A DNA stretch of 64,000 nt, from positions 1 to 64,000 of the forward strand of contig DLHS01000005.1 in NCBI GenBank assembly GCA_002483345.1. Direction: 5' to 3'. The notes beneath the pieces were generated by a model. It searched no databases. It had not been told where the DNA came from and saw nothing but the letters and a program-made list of their open reading frames with translations. Numbering within the stretch: position 1 is the stretch's first letter; every line of letters begins with the position of its first letter. Below, piece after piece: positions 24,246 to 30,023 of this stretch. The DNA is from Bacteroidetes bacterium UBA7662. GTDB lineage: Bacteria > Bacteroidota > Bacteroidia > UBA7662. A program made the position numbers and the translations under genes.

Positions 24246-24350
24246 ACGGTAGCCTGTCTAAAAACCTCCGTTTCTGATCCTAATATAAGTCAATTTCAGG
24301 CTTTGTGAGTGCGGATAATTTTGGAGGAGCATGGTGGCTGCAAAAAAGGG
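24246..24350 (-). repeat. Repeat element, left terminus and promoter-like core
   Basis: AACGGTAGCCTGTCTAAAAA, CTGATCCTAATATAAGTCAA, GGCTTTGTGAGTGCGG and TTTTGGAGGAGCATGGTGGC. The terminator and right end are missing. The minus-strand TTATATTAG box lies 60-73 bp before the Crp/Fnr start at 24215. Confidence 0.7.
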
Positions 24351-24568
24351 CGAGCTGTTTACCCCCCCCCGAATAGGTGGCCTAAGTAAACACAACACCG
24401 TATTGAGGTGAAGGCTTCGAAGGGGCTTGGCGAAGAAGCGGATTTCGAAGCAATAAACTATCTGCCAGAACTGACCTTGATACGAAGAACAAAATTTCAT
24501 TTAAGCCCTATACCCGCTTTTGGCCAAATGCCTGTTACCTGCCTTTTTTATATTATCGGTTATAAATT
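24351..24568 (-). other. Remnant of attC-like site downstream of GNAT gene
   Basis: GGGGCTTGGCGAAGAAGCGG and ATTTCGAAGCAATAAACTAT then CTGCCAG match the right arm and loop of the sites at 25134-25272 and 27698-27830 in order. GCCTGTTACCTGCC at 24530 gives the opposite core. Arm pairing is partial (CTTGGCGAAGAAGCGG against CCCGCTTTTGGCCAAATG). A run of ten C (24361-24370) lies beside it. Confidence 0.5.
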
Positions 24569-25078
24569 TTACTCCAAAGTAATCTGAAATAAACTAACAG
24601 TAGCTTTGTCATAGTGTGCCGGTAACCCGTCAGTATTTTTCAATTTCAAAAGTCCTAAAAATTCAAATCCACATTTCTGATAATAGTCGATAAGCCCTTT
24701 GTTTTCTCCAACGGTGTCCATTCTGATAAATTTTTTAGCACTTTCTTTAGCATGATGTTTTGACCATTTAGCAATTTCTCCAACCAAATTTTGTCCTCTG
24801 AAAAGCGGGTTAGTTGCAATTCTGTGAATATAAATTGAAGGATCGCTATTTCGCTCTTCCCATATTTGAGGGTCATCAAAAGTTGTCGCCCAGACGCAAG
24901 CAACTTGTTTGTCAATTACAATTTTCCATTGACGCTTTTCGGCAATCGCTGTTTCAATTAGTTCTTTGTCAAAAACAGGCCAGAGAACTATATTCTTGGT
25001 CTTTTGGAAATTTCTTGCGATTTCATAAAGTCTTAAAATTTCGTTTAAGTCTTCCATTGTACTATTCGTTATCGTCAT
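24569..25078 (-). CDS. GNAT family N-acetyltransferase
   Basis: ~169 aa. The start is placed at MTITNSTMEDLNEILRLYEI, the usual N-terminus; upstream in-frame codons overlap the attC-like site. VFDKELIETAIAEKRQWKIV and ACVWATTFDDPQIWEERN form the central sheet. The acetyl-CoA loop is IHRIATNPLFRGQNLVGEIA, slightly off the Q/R-x-x-G-x-G/A consensus, and IDYYQKCGFEFLGLLKL closes the fold. Substrate unknown. Sites lie on both sides (24351-24568 and 25134-25272). Confidence 0.85.
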   Translation of the reverse strand: MTITNSTMEDLNEILRLYEIARNFQKTKNIVLWPVFDKELIETAIAEKRQWKIVIDKQVACVWATTFDDPQIWEERNSDPSIYIHRIATNPLFRGQNLVGEIAKWSKHHAKESAKKFIRMDTVGENKGLIDYYQKCGFEFLGLLKLKNTDGLPAHYDKATVSLFQITLE

Positions 25079-25133
25079 AGTTCTCTTTTTATTATTATAG
25101 ATTATCGACTTAGCTGCATTGTGGCATAAAATT

Positions 25134-25272
25134 GCCGGTAACGTTTTGGCGCTTGGCGGAGTGTGGATTTCGGAGCACAAAACTGTCTGCCATCACTGAA
25201 TCCTGCACGTGCGGGACACAAAGCTTCATTTAACCACTGAACCTTCAATTTCTTGTAGGTGCCGTTAGCGGT
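25134..25272 (-). other. attC-like site with decayed pairing (C)
   Basis: CCGGTAACGTTTTGGCGCTT then GGCGGAGTGTGG on one side and GTGCCGTTAGCGG on the other carry the two cores. The loop (GGATTTCGGAGCACAAAACT...GTCTGCCATCAC) is homologous to the other loops. The arms pair poorly, so it may be a chimera of two sites. The stop codon of the S41 gene (TAA) lies inside the CGCTAACGG core. Confidence 0.5.
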
Positions 25273-26758
25273 TCGTGCTTTTTGATTTTGTGTTAAATAT
25301 CCACTTGATTGCCGCATCCATTATTTCATCGGTGTTCGTGTTTGTTTTGTCCTCAATTAAAAAGTCGGGATTTATGCTTGCGGTGTATTGGTTACCATTT
25401 CTATCAGTCATTATTGTTGAAGCAAGAAATATTTGAGACCCATCCTTTAATTCAAAGCTTCCATTACCTGTTGTCAGACCCCAAGTTGGTTGACCAAATG
25501 ATTTAGTATTTGAATTACCAATAAACGATATAGCAACAACTTCTCCTGAACTACCTGTCTGATTACCTGTCAACACTGCAATTGGCAAAAAGGAGGTCAA
25601 TTTGATTGGTTTTGAAACAATCCAGCCTTTATATCCATCTCCATAATATCTTCCATCCTTATAATACCATGAGTCTGATTTTCCATTTACATCAACCAAT
25701 GAACCGAGCTTTTCAGAACTAAATAGAGGTCCTAACCCTGCTATCATTGGTTCCATATTGCCGCCCGTATTTTGTCTGAGGTCTACTATCCAGCCTTTTA
25801 TTTTTGAATTGCTAAGGTTTTGAATTCCTTTTTGCAGGCTATCTGCGTATGCAGTCATTAGTTTTGCATTACCACCATGAAACGGAGGAACTAGAATGTA
25901 TCCGCAACTATCAATACCTTTATAGGTAGGAAATTCAATTTTACTCACTTGCGACCCTTCGTTTTTCCAATTTTTCATTTCAGCAGCAGACATAAAAAAC
26001 GAGTGGTGGTCTCCAAACGGTCTTAATGATTCCAACAAATAATTAACTGCCAGAAAGCAATCACTGTATTTTTTAGCGGGACCAGCAATTTTTAATGCAA
26101 TTTCTTTTAAGCTACTTATGTTTATTGAATCCCTTACCAAGGAATTGTTGACTATTATGTCGCAGGCTGAGCTGATGTATTGTAGCGCCAACTTACTTGG
26201 TTTTCGATCATCAATTGGAGTGGTTTTTACTTCAAAATCAGAAAACCAAACCGTTCCTTTACCATAAAGAATCATCCCAATTTTGATTTTTTCTGTTTCT
26301 TTTGGACAAACTATAGCAATAGCATACTGTTTCCAATTATTTGTTCCGGTTATCCAGTCAACAGAATAGAAACCGCCCATGTCTTTGGTTGCTATTAAAA
26401 TTCCATCACTATCATAAAGTCCAATATTTAAACCTGCTCCTTTTCCCATTATCCCTTCGGATTTTACAAAGGATGAAATGGAAAGAATTTTTACCCTGGT
26501 GGTGTCAGATGAATTGGCCTCTTGCTCAACAAAGCAAACCGAATTTTCGTTTTCGCCTGAAATTGCTATAACGCTCTTACCATCAATAATTTCTGTAGTA
26601 ACGGACTTTTTTCCACCCCATGATAAGTCCCAGTAACATAGTTCAGTTTTAGCTGAATCACATTTTTGTTGAAAGTCTAAATTTTGAAAATTCTGTCCGT
26701 TTACAGTGGTCAAAATCGCGATAATAAAAATTAATGTAGTCGATATTTTTTTAATCAT
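25265..26758 (-). CDS. S41 family peptidase
   Basis: ~497 aa with signal peptide (MIKKISTTLIFIIAILTTVN). The first ~190 residues are a carbohydrate-binding-like or immunoglobulin-like sandwich (CYWDLSWGGKKSVTTEIIDG ... AIAIVCPKETEKIKIGM). The S41 core follows: KGWIVDLRQNTGGNMEPMIA, IAVLTGNQTGSSGEVVAISF with the nucleophile Ser, and GQPTWGLTTGNGSFELKDGS. Exported protease or peptidase. Start 26758 is supported by the signal peptide. It sits between two attC-like sites and would form a ~1.65-kb cassette. Confidence 0.85.
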   Translation of the reverse strand: MIKKISTTLIFIIAILTTVNGQNFQNLDFQQKCDSAKTELCYWDLSWGGKKSVTTEIIDGKSVIAISGENENSVCFVEQEANSSDTTRVKILSISSFVKSEGIMGKGAGLNIGLYDSDGILIATKDMGGFYSVDWITGTNNWKQYAIAIVCPKETEKIKIGMILYGKGTVWFSDFEVKTTPIDDRKPSKLALQYISSACDIIVNNSLVRDSINISSLKEIALKIAGPAKKYSDCFLAVNYLLESLRPFGDHHSFFMSAAEMKNWKNEGSQVSKIEFPTYKGIDSCGYILVPPFHGGNAKLMTAYADSLQKGIQNLSNSKIKGWIVDLRQNTGGNMEPMIAGLGPLFSSEKLGSLVDVNGKSDSWYYKDGRYYGDGYKGWIVSKPIKLTSFLPIAVLTGNQTGSSGEVVAISFIGNSNTKSFGQPTWGLTTGNGSFELKDGSQIFLASTIMTDRNGNQYTASINPDFLIEDKTNTNTDEIMDAAIKWIFNTKSKSTNR

Positions 26759-26790
26759 AAACTTCTTTTTTATGTTTCGTTTAGCATGAC

Positions 26791-26922
26791 CGCTAACGGT
26801 TTCGGGCTTTGCGTTGGTGGGCTTTTGAAACCGTAAGCTGTCTGCCAGCAGCAAAGTTTATTAATTGCTCAAATGTTTCTACTTGCATTGTCCGCCAACT
26901 AACGCAAAACCCGTGTTAGTGG
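26791..26922 (-). other. attC-like palindromic site (B)
   Basis: Minus strand: CACTAAC core, arm GGGTTTTGCGTTAGTTGG, ~75-nt loop, arm CCAACGCAAAGCCC, GAAACC spacer, then GTTAGCG core. R''/R' cores fit RYYYAAC and GTTRRRY-like consensus, and the internal arms pair except for a short bulge, as in attC. The loop is homologous to other sites (GCTTTTGAAACCGTAAGCTG then TCTGCCAG). Confidence 0.75.
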
Positions 26923-26943
26923 ATGGTATTCGTTGTTTCAATC

Positions 26944-27642
26944 TTATTTGTTCATTAGTCCAAGTGCTAAAATTATAAATCCAGGTCCTGAAAGTGTGGC
27001 GTGTAAAATTATTCCTGTCCAAGTGTTTTTTGTTTTCTGAGTTATAAATGGCACAAAAATCAAAGTCGGAATTAGAACGATTAGATTACCAAGTCCGAAC
27101 GAAAAATGGAAAACACCCCAAAATAAAGCACAAATAATCCATGTGTTTTGCTTAAAAGTGTTTTCAAGTCTTGGTTGTATTACACCACGCCAAATAAATC
27201 CTTCACCTATGATGTTTATTGGCCAATATATAATCCAAATTAAAAACAACCATAAGTGTCCGTTTTGCCAAGGTTCAACTTGTCTTGAAAATGGTGGATT
27301 GGGGTCTAACTTTATAATATTGGTCATGTAGAATGTCAGTCCACTTAAAACAGTCATACCAAGAAGTCCAAGTCCAACCCATTTCCAATCTGATTTTGAC
27401 AATTTTTTAAAACGAGTTCTTTCTATCAAAGAAATTTTTGTTTTTTCTGATTTTAGTATGTAAAGTCCAGTAATTATTAACGGAATAAAAACCACAAATG
27501 GGGAAGTTATCATCCAACTTCCTATTTGCATAATATTCAATTTGTCGCTTAATAAAGGAACAATCCAATAAACATTTATAAACACTAAAATCCCACCAAT
27601 TAAAAAAATCAATAAGTCGGTAATATTTCTTTTCTCGTTCAT
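26944..27642 (-). CDS. CPBP family intramembrane glutamic endopeptidase
   Basis: 232 aa with ~7 hydrophobic helices. Motif 1 of the CPBP/Abi fold is IGEGFIWRGVIQPRL (E-x-x-x-W-R-G, a slight variant of EExxxR). The second motif ALFWGVFHFSFGLGN carries the conserved F-x-x-x-H. The last helix is TGIILHATLSGPGFIILALG with the third His. These enzymes cleave within membranes (CAAX-type processing, bacteriocin self-immunity). It is bounded on both sides by the two best attC-like sites, so it is a textbook ~0.9-kb single-gene cassette. Confidence 0.9.
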   Translation of the reverse strand: MNEKRNITDLLIFLIGGILVFINVYWIVPLLSDKLNIMQIGSWMITSPFVVFIPLIITGLYILKSEKTKISLIERTRFKKLSKSDWKWVGLGLLGMTVLSGLTFYMTNIIKLDPNPPFSRQVEPWQNGHLWLFLIWIIYWPINIIGEGFIWRGVIQPRLENTFKQNTWIICALFWGVFHFSFGLGNLIVLIPTLIFVPFITQKTKNTWTGIILHATLSGPGFIILALGLMNK

Positions 27643-27697
27643 ACCTTGTTTCTAAATTTTGTGTCTGTCATTTTTTGTAGTGTCTTGTTACACTTTC

Positions 27698-27830
27698 CAC
27701 TAACGTTCCCACGCTTGGCGCAGTGGGGGATTTTGGAAAACTAAACTATCAGGCAGCACGAATTTACAATAGGAGCATAAACTTCCAATTAACGATGTCA
27801 GCCCCCATTGCGCCAAACGTGTGTTAGCAG
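27698..27830 (-). other. attC-like palindromic site (A)
   Basis: Minus strand: GCTAAC core, CACACG spacer, arm TTTGGCGCAATGGGGGC, ~70-nt loop, arm CCCCCACTGCGCCAA then GCGTGGGAAC, and GTTAGTG core. The arms pair over ~16 bp with an A/C mismatch. Length 133 bp is in the range of chromosomal-integron attC sites. It lies directly after the HEPN gene stop and before the CPBP gene. Confidence 0.8.
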
Positions 27831-27837
27831 CAGTTTA

Positions 27838-28620
27838 TTAAATTTTATATTTTAAAACAACGTTATTAATCAAGTCTTCTATGAATTCAATTGCTTTGCT
27901 TTCTATTATCTTTAGTGAAGAAGGATGTGCATAAGAATTTCTAATCCCAAGTTTAGTGTCTAAAATTTTTCTCACATCATTTGTAATGATGCCGCCGGAC
28001 TTGCAAAACTCAATGAATTTACCTTCTGGAATTTCACTGAAGTCGTCTTTTTTACTTACAGTGGTAAGTTTAATTCTCTTGTCTGTGTTCTTTGATAAGG
28101 CGCTATTAAAATTTGTCAATTCATTTTTTAATATAAACTCGTATAAGTGATCAATAGTCAAGTTCCAAACCATTACAATTGCAGCTCGGTAAGCCTCAAT
28201 TTCAAAGCAATCTATAGCCTCCTTTAAGAATTCATTTTCGTTTTGATCTGTTGTATGAGTGAGAAGTGATGTTAAATCACTTTTGGCCTTTGCTTTTTGT
28301 GGTTTTGTTTTAAGTGTTGCTTCAATAGATAACTTTCTTTCTCTATGAAGTGAGTACCCTTCTTTCGTACGTAATAATTTTGGAGCAAGCTTTCCGACTT
28401 TTTTCAGATTCTTTGTTAAGTATTGTGAGATATAGGTATAAGGATGTAAATCCAATAAAACAAAACATTCGCGAATTAATGTTGCTGAAGTTTTAACAAA
28501 ACCCTTTTTTATTGACAGGAAATATATAAAATAGTCAATTTGTTCGGTTTGGCTCAGTCCGAAAAATCCTTCAGCAGTTAAGGCAAACTCCTCTAATTCC
28601 TCTTTAGTTAAGCTTGCCAT
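27838..28620 (-). CDS. HEPN-domain protein, second gene of a two-gene unit
   Basis: 260 aa. Residues ~15-100 form a helical, winged-helix-like domain (FGLSQTEQIDYFIYFLSIKK ... KLLRTKEGYSLHRERK). Residues ~130-260 look like a HEPN domain: FLKEAIDCFEIEAYRAAIVM is the first long helix and LGIRNSYAHPSSLKIIESKA contains R227-x4-H232, the catalytic motif of HEPN ribonucleases. HEPN proteins are common in toxin-antitoxin and phage-defence systems. It abuts the upstream gene (28621) with no gap, so the two are translationally coupled. RNase or defence activity is inferred. Confidence 0.7.
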   Translation of the reverse strand: MASLTKEELEEFALTAEGFFGLSQTEQIDYFIYFLSIKKGFVKTSATLIRECFVLLDLHPYTYISQYLTKNLKKVGKLAPKLLRTKEGYSLHRERKLSIEATLKTKPQKAKAKSDLTSLLTHTTDQNENEFLKEAIDCFEIEAYRAAIVMVWNLTIDHLYEFILKNELTNFNSALSKNTDKRIKLTTVSKKDDFSEIPEGKFIEFCKSGGIITNDVRKILDTKLGIRNSYAHPSSLKIIESKAIEFIEDLINNVVLKYKI

Positions 28621-29199
28621 TTATTTTTTCAATTTCGTTTTTGGTAAATCATGTTCAATGAAATTTTTTCCCCGCATTGGGATTTTTATATTATTTATAT
28701 CAGCAGTGTCTATATAACCATTCCTACTTGCTGTATCTCTCAGACTTTGTACAAAAGCAACTGGTGCTCTCTGTGATGCCTCTTTATAGCAAGTATAAAT
28801 ATGATTTGGGGTAATACCTGATAGTTCTAAAATTTCAGCTAAATAATAAACAGCCACAGAATTAAATTCATTTGCGGCACTAGGTTTTTTTTCTTCGTAA
28901 AAGTCTATGAACGATTTCTTGCCTTTAGCTCTCAAGTCCAAGTCTTTCAATAGTGATAAGGTTTCGCCATTTTTTTTGCCAGATTTCCCTCCACCCTTTG
29001 ACGAAGACGAAGATTTTGGTTTAGACTTCGTACTAATAGTTTCGGCCAAAGGTTTATCTTCTGTCTTGATATTTTTTTGGCCACTTAGAAAATGATTTGT
29101 CAAGATGTCAAAAACTTGAGATTGAATATTTTCTGGATACTTTTTTAGAACGTCTGCTATTGCGATCAGTTCGTTCTTTATTTCTTCGTATGTTTTCAT
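28621..29199 (-). CDS. Uncharacterised partner of HEPN protein
   Basis: 192 aa, not recognised as a named family. Residues 1-45 are helical (EIKNELIAIADVLKKYPENI). Residues 50-80 are a low-complexity Ser/Lys/Gly linker (KSSSSSKGGGKSGKKNG). Residues ~108-185 make a small domain: NSVAVYYLAEILELSGITPN, HIYTCYKEASQRAPVAFVQS and LRDTASRNGYIDT, resembling a winged helix and loosely matching the N-terminal domain of the HEPN partner. It could be an antitoxin, an adaptor or a nucleic-acid sensor. It is the outermost gene of the array before the site at 29229-29312. Confidence 0.6.
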   Translation of the reverse strand: MKTYEEIKNELIAIADVLKKYPENIQSQVFDILTNHFLSGQKNIKTEDKPLAETISTKSKPKSSSSSKGGGKSGKKNGETLSLLKDLDLRAKGKKSFIDFYEEKKPSAANEFNSVAVYYLAEILELSGITPNHIYTCYKEASQRAPVAFVQSLRDTASRNGYIDTADINNIKIPMRGKNFIEHDLPKTKLKK

Positions 29200-29228
29200 A
29201 TCTATGTATTTTGTTGTTAATAATTGCC

Positions 29229-29312
29229 GGTAACTTGTCTATACACGCCACTTTTTCACCCTTTACATCCACCTGCCGGATATAGGAGATGAGAAAGTGG
29301 CTTATATTTCAT
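29229..29312 (-). other. attC-like palindromic site (H) at array end
   Basis: GCCACTTTTTCA (29247-29258) pairs with TGAGAAAGTGGC (29290-29301) with one mismatch. A minus-strand GTTACCGGC core follows at 29225-29233. It is shorter than sites A and B. It is the last site on the high-coordinate side, where an integron would be expected to place its attI/integrase end. Confidence 0.5.
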
Positions 29313-29539
29313 TTTGAAGGTAGCATTTGTTTTCATAATTCCATGCCTTCGATGGGACTGCTGAGTTTAGGAAGGCAAGCTTGTTCACAAGGTCTATATT
29401 TCGTTGGTTTGTTGCTTTGGTAAAAGGACTTAAACGAAGAAGGGTAGCTGAAGCATGGTATACGTTTGGCAGATACTATCCCTTAACCCTTCTAAAAGAA
29501 AAGCTTACAAAGTGTATTGATGGAAATGGGAGCTCTCTC
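29313..29539. other. Junction between array and chromosome, no supported gene
   Basis: A plus-strand open frame (29381-29584) with a basic stretch LKRRRVAEAWYTFGRYYPLT could be the remnant of a gene, but I cannot assign it and it runs into the end of the next convergent gene. No integrase motif, tRNA or attI-like sequence was seen here. Confidence 0.4.
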
Positions 29540-29746
29540 TTACGCCCTGAACCTCTTCCGATACTCCACCACACTCAACCTTAAAAACCAGATCACGAGC
29601 ACCAAACTAAGGCTGAGCACCCAACGAAAAGGCTGGAGCTGCGGAAACTGCGGCGCATAGCCGATGGCCAGGATAACGAGGACGAGATCGGCGAGGGTGT
29701 AGAGGGCGAGGAAGAAGATGGTGATCTGGTATAAGGCTTTTTCCAT
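29540..29746 (-). CDS. Small two-helix membrane protein
   Basis: 68 aa with two hydrophobic segments: ITIFFLALYTLADLVLVILA and FRWVLSLSLVLVIWFLRLSV, and a basic tail VEYRKRFRA. Unknown family; plausible integral inner-membrane protein. It is followed upstream by the GGTAAAAC-type repeat tract rather than a clear promoter, and codon use matches the GC-rich chromosome. Confidence 0.5.
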   Translation of the reverse strand: MEKALYQITIFFLALYTLADLVLVILAIGYAPQFPQLQPFRWVLSLSLVLVIWFLRLSVVEYRKRFRA

Positions 29747-29769
29747 TTTTTTGGGGGTAACACGGGGGC

Positions 29770-29960
29770 ACGGAGTTGGGGCTTTAGCGGTGGCTGAGCG
29801 GAGCCGAAGCCTAGCGGGTTAAACGGTAAAACGGGGTTTTTGGTTAAACGGTAAAACGGTAAAACGGTAAAACGGTAAAAGGGTAAAAGGGTAAAACGGT
29901 AAAACGGTAAAAGGGTAAAACGGTAAAAGGGTAAAACGGGGGTTTTTGGTTAAACGGGAA
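29770..29960. repeat. GGTAAAAC/GGTAAAAG microsatellite with flanking duplicated block
   Basis: From ~29818 the 8-bp unit (C/G)GGTAAAA repeats about 14 times with C/G alternation at the first base, interrupted by GGGTTTTTGGTTAAACGG. Just before it (29770-29817) lies GGGGCTTTAGCGGTGGCTGA then GCGGAGCCGAAGCC, a block repeated at 32143-32186 on the other side of pckG. The whole 29747-30023 gap is this repeat. Confidence 0.85.
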
Positions 29961-30023
29961 GGGGAACTTCCGGACTAATGTTCCGAAGTTCCCCCTCTCG
30001 CCTCTCGAAATCTCGATGTCTGC

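Noticed and set aside
29381..29584. Integrase or transposase remnant at the array end
   Set aside because: No tyrosine-recombinase box (R...HxxR...Y) or DDE/HUH motif can be seen; composition alone is not enough.
29818..29960. CRISPR or regulatory iteron array of GGTAAAAC units
   Set aside because: Units are adjacent without spacers and vary by C/G; there is no rep gene nearby, so a microsatellite is the simplest reading.
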